From: Tupaia tana
Lineage: Eukaryota > Chordata > Mammalia > Scandentia > Tupaiidae
Direction of reading: 5' to 3'
Length of the DNA stretch: 64,000 bases
Assembly: GCA_026018925.1 (NCBI GenBank)
Contig: JAKSZU010000013.1
Location: 1,240,001 to 1,304,000 of the forward strand
Shown here: one piece after another, positions 47,601 through 59,925 of the stretch
Position numbering within the stretch: position 1 is the stretch's first letter
How the letters are laid out: each line of letters opens with the position of its first letter
Position numbers and translations under genes: made by a program
Notes under the pieces: model-generated
Told to the model about the DNA's origin: nothing
The model's database searches: none
What the model saw: only the letters and a program-made list of their open reading frames with translations

Positions 47601-47979
47601 TCAGCAGCGTCCAGACGATTCCAGGTGGGGCTGGGCCCTGGGGTGCTCCTGGGCTCCCCAAGTCCAGGCCTCGGCTGGCGCCCCCACAGGCTCCCTGAGC
47701 CCGGGAATCCCTGCGCGGGTCCTCTCCTCTCCCCAGGCCATGCTCCGTGTCCCCAGGCCCCACTCTGAGCCTTTCTGTCCACTCCGTGCCTCCCTACCCA
47801 GCGCTGAGGCCAGGTCGGGGCGGGGGGACTTGGTGACTGCCTAGTAGCTCCGTGGCGCCCCTGCTGCCCTCCGCAGTCCCGGCCCGCAGGGGTGCCGTCT
47901 CCAGTGGACGGCGCTGCTGCCCTCCGTCAGCCATCCCTCTGACAGGGAGCGGGCTCCCAGCTCCTTTCAGTTCGCGTTT

Positions 47980-48197
47980 CTCCCACAGGGTAAGTGTGCT
48001 CCCTGGAGAGACAGAGAGAAAGTGAGAGATCACCCCCGGGGCATGCCACACCGCAGTTCCTTCTCCAGTCTCCTTTGGGATTCTGGGCACATACGCACAC
48101 ACACCCGGTGTGATTTTCATGGTCCGGGACTTGAACCACCCAGTCAACCATGTAGGATCCAGCCCCCTTAATGTCTGTGTCTCCTGCTGGCCCGATC
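47980..48197 (-). mobile_element. older long-type SINE
   Basis: Reverse copy between CARD19 and the large minisatellite. Confidence 0.7.
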
Positions 48198-48577
48198 TCC
48201 ACGTTTACAATGAGGAAACAGGCCCAGGGGACTGGGGGCAGAGGTCACTGCCCAGGTCACTCAGCCAGTGAAGACAGAGGGGGGACATTAGGCCTGGCCT
48301 GAGTTCAAGCCCCCCATCCCTTGTCCCCTTCCTGTGACTGTCCAAGGAGGCCCTGTGGCCCCAGCCCTCTCCCCGTGTCCCTTCTCCTGGCCTCTCGGTC
48401 ACCGTCCAGTTTCAGAGCCCCTCCCCTGCCAGCCTCTGCCCTAGGGTCTGAGGTCTCCAGACCCACATCTAGCCAAGGTTGCTGCCGGGCCGGGTGGGTC
48501 CAGGGACCCACCACCCCACGTGGGGTACAGTCACAGCCAGAGCCTGTGGCTGGAAGTGAGCCTGAGGCCTCTCCACT

Positions 48578-51500
48578 GACCCAATGGCTACGCGTGCCCA
48601 GGCTAGCAGGGGCCAGTCTCTGACCCACAGTGGCTACGCGTGCCCAGGCTAGCAGGGGCCAGTCTCTGACCCACAGTGGCTACGCGTGCCCAGGCTAGCA
48701 GGGGCCAGTCTCTGACCCACAGTGGCTACGCGTGCCCAGACTAGCAGGGGCCAGTCTCTGACCCAATGGCTACGCGTGCCCAGGCTAGCAGGGGCCAGTC
48801 TCTGACCCAATGGCTACGCGTGCCCAGGCTAGCAGGGGCCAGTCTCTGACCCACAGTGGCTACGCGTGCCCAGGCTAGCAGGGGCCAGTCTCTGACCCAC
48901 AGTGGGTACGCGTGCCCAGGCTAGCAGGGGCCAGTCTCTGACCCAATGGCTACGCGTGCCCAGGCTAGCAGGGGCCAGTCTCTGACCCACAGTGGGTACG
49001 CGTGCCCAGGCTAGCAGGGGCCAGTCTCTGACCCACAGTGGGTACGCGTGCCCAGGCTAGCAGGGGCCAGTCTCTGACCCACAGTGGGTACGCGTGCCCA
49101 GGCTAGCAGGGGCCAGTCTCTGACCCACAGTGGGTACGCGTGCCCAGGCTAGCAGGGGCCAGTCTCTGACCCACAGTGGCTACGCGTGCCCAGGCTAGCA
49201 GGGGCCAGTCTCTGACCCACAGTGGCTACGCGTGCCCAGGCTAGCAGGGGCCAGTCTCTGACCCACAGTGGCTACGCGTGCCCAGGCTAGCAGGGGCCAG
49301 TCTCTAACCCACAGTGGGTACGCGTGCCCAGGCTAGCAGGGGCCAGTCTCTGACCCACAGTGGCTACGCGTGCCCAGGCTAGCAGGGGCCAGTCTCTGAC
49401 CCACAGTGGCTACGCGTGCCCACGCTAGCAGGGGCCAGTCTCTGACCCACAGTGGCTACGCGTGCCCAGGCTAGCAGGGGCCAGTCTCTGACCCACAGTG
49501 GGTACGCGTGCCCAGGCTAGCAGGGGCCAGTCTCTGACCCACAGTGGCTACGCGTGCCCAGGCTAGCAGGGGCCAGTCTCTGACCCACAGTGGCTACGTG
49601 TGCCCAGGCTAGCAGGGGCCAGTCTCTGACCCAATGGCTACGCGTGCCCAGGCTAGCAGGGGCCAGTCTCTGACCCAATGGCTACGCGTGCCCAGGCTAG
49701 CAGGGGCCAGTCTCTGACCCACAGTGGCTACGCGTGCCCAGGCTAGCAGGGGCCAGTCTCTGACCCACAGTGGCTACGTGTGCCCAGGCTAGCAGGGGCC
49801 AGTCTCTGACCCAATGGCTACGCGTGCCCAGGCTAGCAGGGGCCACCCACAGTGGGTACGCGTCCCAGGCTGCAGGGGCCCAATGGCTACGCGTGCCCAG
49901 GCTAGCAGGGGCCAGTCTCTGACCCACAGTGGCTACGCGTGCCCAGGCTAGCAGGGGCCAGTCTCTGACCCAATGGCTACGCGTGCCCAGGCTAGCAGGG
50001 GCCAGTCTCTGACCCACAGTGGGTACGCGTGCCCAGGCTAGCAGGGGCCAGTCTCTGACCCACAGTGGCTACGCGTGCCCAGGCTAGCAGGGGCCAGTCT
50101 CTGACCCAATGGCTACGCGTGCCCAGGCTAGCAGGGGCCAGTCTCTGACCCACAGTGGGTACGCGTGCCCAGGCTAGCAGGGGCCAGTCTCTGACCCACA
50201 GTGGCTACGCGTGCCCAGGCTAGCAGGGGCCAGTCTCTGACCCACAGTGGCTACGTGTGCCCAGGCTAGCAGGGGCCAGTCTCTGACCCAATGGCTACGC
50301 GTGCCCAGGCTAGCAGGGGCCAGTCTCTGACCCAATGGCTACGCGTGCCCAGGCTAGCAGGGGCCAGTCTCTGACCCACAGTGGCTACGCGTGCCCAGGC
50401 TAGCAGGGGCCAGTCTCTGACCCAATGGCTACGCGTGCCCAGGCTAGCAGGGGCCAGTCTCTGACCCACAGTGGGTACGCGTGCCCAGGCTAGCAGGGGC
50501 CAGTCTCTGACCCACAGTGGCTACGCGTGCCCAGGCTAGCAGGGGCCAGTCTCTGACCCAATGGCTACGCGTGCCCAGGCTAGCAGGGGCCAGTCTCTGA
50601 CCCACAGTGGGTACGCGTGCCCAGGCTAGCAGGGGCCAGTCTCTGACCCACAGTGGCTACGCGTGCCCAGGCTAGCAGGGGCCAGTCTCTGACCCACAGT
50701 GGCTACGCGTGCCCAGGCTAGCAGGGGCCAGTCTCTGACCCAATGGCTACGCGTGCCCCAGGCTAGCAGGGGCCAGTCTCTGACCCACAGTGGCTACGCG
50801 TGCCCAGGCTAGCAGGGGCCAGTCTCTGACCCAATGGCTACGCGTGCCCCAGGCTAGCAGGGGCCTGTCTCTGACCCACAGTGGGTACGCGTGCCCAGGC
50901 TAGCAGGGGCCAGTCTCTGACCCACAGTGGGTACGCATGCCCAGGCTAGCAGGGGCCAGTCTCTGACCCACAGTGGGTACGCGTGCCCAGGCTAGCAGGG
51001 GCCAGTCTCTGACCCACAGTGGGTACGCGTGCCCAGGCTAGCAGGGGCCAGTCTCTGACCCACAGTGGCTACGCGTGCCCAGGCTAGCAGGGGCCAGTCT
51101 CTGACCCACAGTGGCTACGCGTGCCCAGGCTAGCAGGGGCCAGTCTCTGACCCACAGTGGCTACGCGTGCCCAGGCTAGCAGGGGCCAGTCTCTGACCCA
51201 CAGTGGGTACGCATGCCCAGGCTAGCAGGGGCCAGTCTCTGACCCACAGTGGGTACGCGTGCCCCAGGCTAGCAGGAGCCAGTCTCTGACCCAATGGCTA
51301 CGCGTGCCCAGGCTAGCAGGGGCCAGTCTCTGACCCACAGTGGCTACGCGTGCCCAGGCTAGCAGGGGCCAGTCTCTGACCCACAGTGGCTACGCGTGCC
51401 CAGGCTAGCAGGGGCCAGTCTCTGACCCACAGTGGCTACGCGTGCCCCAGGCTAGCAGGGGCCAGTCTCTGACCCAATGGCTACGCGTGCCCCAGGCTAG

Positions 51501-52250
51501 CAGGGGCCTGTCTCTGACCCACAGTGGGTACGCGTGCCCAGGCTAGCAGGGGCCAGTCTCTGACCCACAGTGGGTACGCATGCCCAGGCTAGCAGGGGCC
51601 AGTCTCTGACCCACAGTGGCTACGCGTGCCCAGGCTAGCAGGGGCCAGTCTCTGACCCACAGTGGCTACGCGTGCCCAGGCTAGCAGGGGCCAGTCTCTG
51701 ACCCACAGTGGGTACGCGTGCCCAGGCTAGCAGGGGCCAGTCTCTGACCCACAGTGGGTACGCATGCCCAGGCTAGCAGGGGCCAGTCTCTGACCCACAG
51801 TGGGTACGCGTGCCCCAGGCTAGCAGGAGCCAGTCTCTGACCCAATGGCTACGCGTGCCCAGGCTAGCAGGGGCCAGTCTCTGACCCAATGGCTACGCGT
51901 GCCCAGGCTAGCAGGGGCCAGTCTCTGACCCACAGTGGGTACGCGTGCCCAGGCTAGCAGGGGCCAGTCTCTGACCCACAGTGGCTACGCGTGCCCCAGG
52001 CTAGCAGGGGCCAGTCTCTGACCCACAGTGGGTACGCGTGCCCAGGCTAGCAGGGGCCAGTCTCTGACCCACAGTGGCTACGCGTGCCCAGGCTAGCAGG
52101 GGCCAGTCTCTGACCCACAGTGGCTACGCGTGCCCAGGCTAGCAGGGGCCAGTCTCTGACCTAATGGCTACGCGTGCCCAGGCTAGCAGGGGCCAGTCTC
52201 TGACCCACAGTGGCTACGCGTGCCCAGGCTAGCAGGGGCCAGTCTCTGAA
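48578..52250 (+). repeat. 3.7 kb minisatellite, about 81 units of 46 or 44 bp
   Basis: Each unit holds TACGCGTGCCCAGGCTAGCA and CCAGTCTCTGACC. Three main types alternate: CACAGTGGCTACG (46 bp), CACAGTGGGTACG (46 bp) and CAATGGCTACG (44 bp). Homogeneity is very high; one damaged unit lies at 49844-49880. It sits between the convergent 3' ends of CARD19 and NINJ1. Open frames here (for example minus 49697-50017) are repeat shadows. Confidence 0.97.
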
Positions 52251-52284
52251 AGCACAGCAGACCACGGACACATCTAGGCCTTCT

Positions 52285-52500
52285 TTTCTTTTTAAATTGT
52301 CTATAGAGCACGTGTGCTCACTGCAGAGAGAGACAGACTTGAGGGAAGGTGAGAAAGCACCCGGGGCGGTGGCCACACCGTAGTCCTCTCCTCCAGTCTC
52401 CTCTCAGGATGCTGGGCATGCACACACGCGCCTGGTGTGCTTTTCACACCTAGGTCATGGGGGACCCAGCCACCTTAACCACCACGCTACCTCTGGCCCC
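52285..52500 (-). mobile_element. older long-type SINE
   Basis: Reverse copy abutting the right edge of the minisatellite. Confidence 0.7.
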
Positions 52501-55500
52501 AGGGTCATGTCGGCCATGTGGGATCCGGGTGCCCTCATGCCAGAATCTCTAGTCCTTTTAGAAATGAAAGTTACCATCTCCTCTGAGGAGCTTGGCACCG
52601 ACTCCCTCACGCTCCTCTGGTCCAGGGCCCTCGCCTGAACCTTGCCTCCTGCCAACCTCAGCCCCAGCATCTCCTGCAATGACCTGGTGGACACAGAAGG
52701 ATGAGCAGCTCCGAGGGGCTGGGGGCCTGCCTCGCCTCCCCTCCCCAGTCCTCGTCCCTGCAGGGGCAGCAGGGCCTGACAGTGACTCCCCCAGTGGGCT
52801 GTGGGTGCCCTGGCCGCCATGGCAACTCCCCGTGGCACGGCGGTGTCCTGCTCGGCGGCTGATCGCTGCCCTAGTCTTACACCAGGGCAGCAGGCTCAGC
52901 CAGATGCCACAGGCGGTGAAGGGCCAGGAGGCTGGGGGCCCAGATGCTCTGGCCCAGGCCGCTGCCACCGCCTCGCCACTCATGCAACAGCTGCACACTC
53001 ACGTGCATGTACACGGCATGTGTGTACGCGTGTGCAAACACACACGATGTGCACGCGTACATGCACGTGTGCATACACGCTGCCCCGGCGACAGGGCCCG
53101 GCTCTCGCTCACTTCCCCGTCAGCTCCTCTCCACCAGCCTGCCTTTGGGGAAATAGGGTGTTTGTCAGATGGAGAGTCACCATGAGTTTGCGTTTTCATG
53201 GGGCTCAGGAGGCACGTGAGCCTGCCCTGGAGCCTGTACTGGGGACACTGGCAGGCCTGCCCCACCCCCACCCCCCCGCCGCTGAGGACACCATGGTGGG
53301 GTGGGGGGGAGGCAAGGTGAGCCTGGGGCCAGGCTCCACTGGGGCTTGACTCAGATCAGATCGACAGAGGCTCAGCTGTGACCACCCTGGGGCCAGGCGC
53401 TCCAGGACTCACGTGAGGGTCCTGCTAGCAGCAGCCCCTGTGTGGTGGCCATGGAGTCAGTGACCTGGGAGGCCAAGGCCAGCCTCGCCCCCAAGCCTGC
53501 CACCGCCCAGCGAGGAGTGGCAGCTTTGGGCCCAGGTCCCTCCTACCTGAGCGGCAGGGCCAGGCCCAGCTCCCAGGCAGGCTCGGCTTCCCGTCTGCAG
53601 AACACGGGTCCTACTCCGGTCCGTTCCCACGGTCTGTGACTACCACTCTGCTGGAAGGTGCACCCAAAGCCTGGCAAAGGTTACATACGCTGAGCGACAG
53701 TGACAGAGACACCGGGTGAGGGTGACACACCTGGTGAAGGTGGCAGATCCTGGGCGAGAGATACCCCCAGGCATGACCTGAGACCAGAAGGCCTTGGCAG
53801 ATTCTGGGGCCTTCAAGTTCCCTGTGTCAGCGAAGGCGGGCGTGCGCAGAGGCAGGCAGGCCACAGCCTATGGCCTGGAGGCCACCCGAGACCTCGGGCA
53901 CACCTCCTCAGGGCTGCCTGAGGCCCTGTGGGGCCCCAACTCCCGGCCGGGGCAGCCGTGAGCGCTTAGAGGACACCCTGTGGCCTGGTCTTGGGCTGAC
54001 CCTGTCCATCCACGACGCCAAGGCCCTGCCCCAAGGACACAGCCTGACAGTATCGTCACCCCCTCCACCATGACCATGAGGCCACAGCTCCTGAACCCAG
54101 GCATGCCTGAACGCAAAGCCTGGGTAAGGGTCTGTGGCATCCGGGCACCAAGCAGCTCCCCTTCTGCTGCCACCCCTGCCTCACCTGGTTGCCCATTCTG
54201 GGCTGAGGCCCTGGGACCCCCCGGGGCATCCAGTCTTAGCCCCCACCAGGCCCTCCCCTGCCAACCGTGGAGGAAGCCATGCCTGAGACTGGGAGTGAGC
54301 CCAGCCCACAGCATCGGCGGTGCCACTGGCCACAGCAGCCTGCTGACACCCCGGGTCCCAAGACAGGCTGGCATCCGCATCCCCGCAATGAGACACCGCC
54401 ATGCTCTGGCCACCGCGGAGCGGGAACACCAGGGGGCACGGAGGCTCCCTTTCCGGCCCACTCCACCCGTTCCCCAGGAGCTCATCCACCCCAGCGACAC
54501 CCCACCTACTCCAGGAGGCCCTGGGCCCGCCCTGCAAGGATGGCGACCCCCAGGCTAGCATGGAGCCAGGAAGCCACCCCCAGGTCCAGGCTGCAGGGGT
54601 GAGGTTTGAGGTTACGGGGAAGGAGGAGAGTATGTGGAATGGAGAGGGCACTGGAGGGAGTGCGGGCGGAGGGGGACCAGGCCAGGGGCACCCCGGGGCA
54701 GGGAGCTGGGGCCCGGAAGTGCAGCTGCCTCTTGCACAAGCTGAGCTTCCCTCCGAGTTGCTGACTGCAGATGTGGGCAGGGGTGCTGACTCCGCTCGGG
54801 GGCCAGCGCTGTTTCCAGTCCCCAGGGTTCGCCCCCCTGCAGATGGCTCACAGCGATCTTATCAATGTCCCCGGTCCTCTGTGGCCACTGGGGCTGACAC
54901 TGCAGACCCCACACACATCCCACCTCTACACACACCTCAGGCCCAGCCAGCCACAGGGTTGTGGCCCACTTGGGTGAGACCTGGACACCCACCTTCACAT
55001 GGGATGATCGGGCGCACTCCCTGCTGTCCCCCCCGGGGTGCTCAGGAGACCAAGTGCTGGGAACACTTGCTGCGCTCATGTCACTGCTCGGAGCCTCGGT
55101 CTCTAGCCTGTGAGGCAAGATGGGGACCCTTTCAGGGAGCAGGTGTGTCAGGAGCAGCTAGGGCCTGGCTTAGGGAAGTGAGTGGCAGTGGGACCCAAAT
55201 CTCCATCCACCTGGAAGCAGAACCCTAACCCCATCTTCAAAGGAGTAGGACACTGGGGGAGGGCTGGGGGCCAAGTCTTGGGGTCCTCTGCTTGGACTCT
55301 CCCGCAGACCCAGCTGCAGCCATGCGTGGCAGGGGATGGGGCTGAAGCAGCCCAAGACCGGCCTGGTGGCACCCGCAGTGGGACGGTGGACGTGCCACAC
55401 TCAAGGGCAGGGATGGTGGCTGGTGGGGGAGCCTCCGTGGCCACCCCCAGGCCAACAGCAACTGGAGTGCATGTCCCAGAATAAGTCCACGCTGGCCGGG

Positions 55501-57734
55501 CACGAGGCCTCGTGGTTAGGGGAGCTGGGCCTCACGTGGCCCACTGGCCGAGTCTGTGCCCCAGGAGTCTGGAAACCCTTTGCACGTCCCAGCAGTATGC
55601 GGGAGCAGGCTTCTCCTCTCTGCCCCTCTGTGAGTACAGGCACCCTCTGGCAAAATTTGAAAAGAAAATAAAAATAAACGTTTGAGAGAGAAGAAAGACA
55701 TGAGCGCATTGGGCTCCCTGATTTGTAAAGTCACAGTGAGGGACTGGGACTGGCACCCCACTGGAAACTGGAGGGGTTGAAGCCTGGGCTGGAGGAGAGG
55801 GGCGCACAGGAGGGGCCTCTGCTCAGTGCACCCGGAGCCGGCCCAGCCTCGTGGCCCAGAACCTCGCTCCTGGCCACCTGCCCACTCTGCCCTGCCTCGC
55901 TCGTGTCAAATGGGCCAGGTCCCCAAAGCCGTGGACACCGAACGAGGGTTCTCACGGGGGCTGGGGCCACCGCCCAGGAAGTTCTCCAGCACCGTCCGCT
56001 TAGTTCATCGCGGCCATCGCCGAGCGCCTGCCCTGTCTGCCCGTCTGCCAGCTGCCGGGCCCGCCTGTCACCTCCTCTCCATTCCTCTCTGCCCGTCTCT
56101 CTCTGCGTCATCTGCCGTCTGTCCACGTACCTAGTGCTATCCACATTACCCGGCTGTCCGTCGTCTGTTCATCTCTATCCACCTCTCCATCTGCCACTTA
56201 ACTGTGCCCCCCATCTCTACCACCTGCCTGCCCGGGTCCGTGTCCACACCTGGCTCCCCCACCATCGGCCATCCTCCCGTCCGATGCCAGGCACCTCGGC
56301 CTGGACTCGCGACTCCCACCTGCCCGCCCCCCATGTAGCCCTCTGTGGCACCCCCGTAACTGGTGGGTACCTACCTCTCCTTGGTCATCAGCCCTCTGGG
56401 CCCCACATGGCACTGTGGGGCAGAGCCGGGTCCCAGGGTAGGGCAGGCCACAGAAGGGTGCAGGGCAGGGTTGGGCCAGAGAAGGCAGGTTAGGGGCCTG
56501 GGATCTCACGGGGTAGTCCCGCCTGCCTGGAGCTGACTCGGTCCCGCGTGGCTCGTGGGTGCCAGCCCCCTGCCCCTCGGTCTCTGTGCCAGTGCACAGG
56601 GCATGGACACACACTTACCGTGTGCCAGATGGCACTGGGACATGCTGTGGGAGGTGATGCTGGCAGGGCCCCTGGCCAAGGATCTGTTAGTAGCACAGAT
56701 GTGAACAAGGGGTGCCCCTCCTCTAACTCCAGAAGAGCCCCTCGGCCCTCAGAGACCCGGGGCAGGGCTCATTCTGGGGTGCCAGTGCTGGACAGGGCGG
56801 GCTCAGACACCAGCCCCTTGGGGACAGTCCACCAGCCTCACTGGCATCTGCCTGCATGGACAGCAATAGCAACCCAAGGCACTGAGGAGGCGTAACCCAG
56901 AGAGGGGCGTGACAGTGACCAGGGAAGGGTGGCTGCGAAGGCGTCCGGAGAGCGTCAGAGCTGAGCTCAGCAGCCCAGCGGGGCTGGGAGGAAGCTCACG
57001 GCCGAGCCAGACCGGCCAGGAGCGGAGTCGGCATGGCGTGGGCATGGCAAGAGACTGAGCGTGGCTGGGGCCGGGGGTGGCCACTAGGGCCGAGCTGGGG
57101 CTGCGGGGCTGGACAGCGCCTCCAGGTGCCCAGTGGAAGATCAGCCCCAGAGCCAGGGTGGGGGTGTGCCATAGCTTCAGTGCGGAGGCCAAGGAAGGAG
57201 GGTCTTGACATGGCAAGACCTTGTCCTTAAAAGGCAGGAAAACCTGCCCTGACCGCCGATCTTCGAGAGGGGAAAGCCATGTCCCCCCCAGGGCCCTGAC
57301 CCTGTGTGTGCAGCCCGCTCGATGGCCGGGTTGGCAAAGCCATCTGGGTCACCCCTCGGCCTTATTGGGGACTTCCTCTCCTGGCCGAGGAGGAACTGGG
57401 CCACGTATTGGCCAACATCCGCCGTGGCCCGTGAGACCGGGCACGCAGATGGAGCCCCGCCACGTGGCTGCTGGCCAGCCACACCGAGCCGCGGCGGGGG
57501 CATGGGCATGGTCGCCAGCCCCTCCTGCTGGCAGCCAAGGCCCATGGAAAGCGTGTTCTGGGCCTGTGTACTCCTGACTCGGGGCACCGGGATCTCAGTC
57601 CACGTGACGACTGCTCGTCTACACTTGCTTATGGGACAGCCCCGACGCGGAGAGTGGAGTCACAGGCCTGGCTTCTGCAGCCACGACCCACTTTCAGCCT
57701 TACTTCATCTGGTTTTCCACGCCCGGCCCGCAGT
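52501..57734. other. GC-rich intergenic sequence between CARD19 and NINJ1
   Basis: No exon with recognisable homology. A diverged SINE-like piece with tail AAAATAAAAATAAACG lies near 55500-55682, and an alternating purine-pyrimidine tract lies at 52997-53080. Confidence 0.5.
52997..53080 (+). repeat. alternating purine-pyrimidine tract with inverted repeat
   Basis: TG/CA/CG alternation over about 80 bp. The 12-bp arms ACGTGCATGTAC (53001) and GTACATGCACGT (53057) are exact inverted copies, with weaker inner arms (GTACGCGTG / GCACGCGTAC). Confidence 0.85.
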
Positions 57735-57930
57735 GTGGCCTTAATTGCTGGAGGGTGCCTGCACTCACCAGTCGGGAAGATTCCAATGGGGCCTCACCAC
57801 AACCCCTTCTCCATGTCTCCACCCTGCAGGACTGGGGACATGCACACACATGTGCCTGGTATGTTTTCCAAGCCTCTGGGGTCAGCCATGTGGGCTCCGG
57901 CTCCTGAACCACTAGGCTGGCTGGCACTGG
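57735..57930 (-). mobile_element. older long-type SINE
   Basis: Diverged reverse copy (CTCACCAGTCGGG, CACACATGTGCCTGG). Confidence 0.55.
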
Positions 57931-58446
57931 AGTATTCTACCCCGTCCCACACGCACCCGCAGAAAAGAGGGAGTGACAAGCATGCGGGACGGGTCTGGTC
58001 ACACCTTGATCCCACCCTCCGGCCAGCTGCGTCCTGGGCACATTGGGGGTGGTTCAGACTGACTGGGGACTTGAACCGTCACCACATGGGATCAGCCTCT
58101 CCTGAGCAGTGCACAGCCGTGCCCCAGCGCACCGCCCTTCCCAGAATATCTTACAGCCTCCCCACAAGCACCCTGCTGCCATCTCTTTAGGAGTAAGCTT
58201 GTGAGACGCTCGGTCAGCCATGAACAAGTCTGTGGGGGTGGGGGTGGTGACAGGGAAGGGGGCCTTGGAAGGCTGCCTGGAGGAGGAGGAGAGGGCAGAG
58301 GCTGGTGGGAGATGCCCAGGTATCTCACCTGGAGGGAGCTGGGGCGGGGGGTCACCTCAGGCCACCCAGCGCCTACGTCCTGGGAGATGAAGGGGCGCAG
58401 GGCAGAGCCAGTGGGGCTCTGGGGAAGAGGGCAAGGGTCAGATGCC

Positions 58447-58575
58447 GGTGGCCTGGGAGCAGGGGCGCCACTGGGTGAGGCTCACGGGGCAGGCAGCCTG
58501 AGTCTGTGCCAGTGGCCTGGGAGCAGGGGCGCCACTGGGTGAGGGCCCCACGGGGCAGGCAGCCTGAGTCTGAGT
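58447..58575 (+). repeat. two-copy tandem duplication of about 64 bp
   Basis: TGGCCTGGGAGCAGGGGCGC occurs twice, 65 bp apart, each followed by CACGGGGCAGGCAGCCTGAG. Confidence 0.9.
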
Positions 58576-59304
58576 CCAGTGCTGCCCCACCTCCACTTCC
58601 ACGTGGAAGGGCAGCGCCATGTGCCACGGCGGAGAGCGGCACACGGAGCAGACACGGGCCCCGGGAGGCTGTAGCGGCGGGAGACACGCATGCGGGAATG
58701 TCACTAGAGGACAAACACAGCTGCCCCACCAGGGGTCACCAGGCCCAGGGTGTTGACAGTGGCCTGAGGACATGGGGTGCACTTGGAGACAAGAGCTGGG
58801 TTGCCCCCCAGTTCACCTCGACTCCCCCGGAAGAGGGGCCCAGGAGGGGAGAGCTCCTGGGCAGCCATGGGAGAAGCCACCCTCCCAGCTCTGAACTGGA
58901 GGGCCCCTGAACGCCGTGGGCCCACAGGGGCAGCAGCCTCCCCACCCAGAGAGGCACGCGGCCAGTGCAGGGCCGGTGGGCGGGCAGGTGTGCTTCGGGG
59001 CTGCGGCAGCTCTGGCCGGCCAGGAGGGCCAGTTTCTAGGGCCGGGCAGGGAAGCGCCCGGGGCCTGCGAGGAGGAGTGCGCACCCCGGCGGGTGCAGGC
59101 TCCGGGAGACCACGCATCCCACAGTAATGAGCACATGGGCACATGAGCCTGGGGCCACAGGGAATTCTAGTGAGGCTGCACTTCTGTGGATCCCAGACAC
59201 ACGGCCCCGGCCTCTGAGCTCACCCGCAGCGTATCAGGAGCCCAAGAACTCCCCAAACCCGAGGCTCTGGAGGGAGGCCCCGGCCCTGGGCGGGGTGGCA
59301 CAGA

Positions 59305-59925
59305 GTAGACAAGGAGCTTTAGCTTTATTGGTCATTCGAGATTAGAAAACGGCTGGGCCCTGCAGGTCTGGGCTCTGCCCACTCACTGCTGGCGGAGGGT
59401 GTGCGGGCCTGCAGCCCACACAGCCAGGTTCCCTCGAGGGCTGCCAAGCCCAGGCATGGAGGCCAGAGCCCGCAGGCAGCACTGGGGCCCAAGGATGTCC
59501 AACGGTCCAGGTCAGGGGTCCTCGAGGTGACCGGGCAGGCCTTGCAGAGGCGGGGTGCTGGTGCACTGGCAGAGTCCTTCTGGAAGGTCCCGAGACAGAC
59601 TGGCTTTGGCCCCGCACCCGGCCCATCCACAGACCTGCTGTGTGTCCTCAGGTGGGTAGCACGCCTTCTCTGGGCACGGGGCTCCAGGGCTGTCCAGTTC
59701 TGGCCTTCTGGCCTTACCCCCCACGGCAAAGAGGGAGCTGCTCCCGGAAAGCGCAGCCAAGCGCCGGGGTCTTGGGCACTTGGTCTCAGTTGGAGTGGCG
59801 GCCTCTCTGGACACGGTCTAGTCCTGGCAGCCAGGACTGGCGGTGCGAGGGAGGTGGCCCCATCAGGGTACAGCAGTCCCTGGCATCTAGGCAGCCAGGA
59901 CATGGGGCCAGGGCAAGCCAGGGTT
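59305..59925 (-). other. NINJ1: probable NINJ1 terminal 3' UTR exon
   Basis: A minus-strand acceptor with a long pyrimidine tract (CTCTTCTCTCCAG) ends at 59926, and a minus-strand AATAAA lies at 59329-59324. Between them is about 620 bp of repeat-free GC-rich sequence, close to the size of the human NINJ1 3' UTR. Assignment as the partner of the donor at 61915 is inference. No reading frame is expected; the open minus frame at 59325-59903 is composition-driven. Confidence 0.55.

Noticed and set aside
48578..52250. Regular repeats that might be read as a CRISPR array
   Set aside because: Units are contiguous with no unique spacers, vary by small substitutions, and lie in a mammalian intergenic region. 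It is a minisatellite.
53870..55228. Long plus-strand frames between CARD19 and NINJ1 as a new gene
   Set aside because: Frames are open on both strands in GC-rich sequence. No conserved motif, splice pattern or promoter could be supported.
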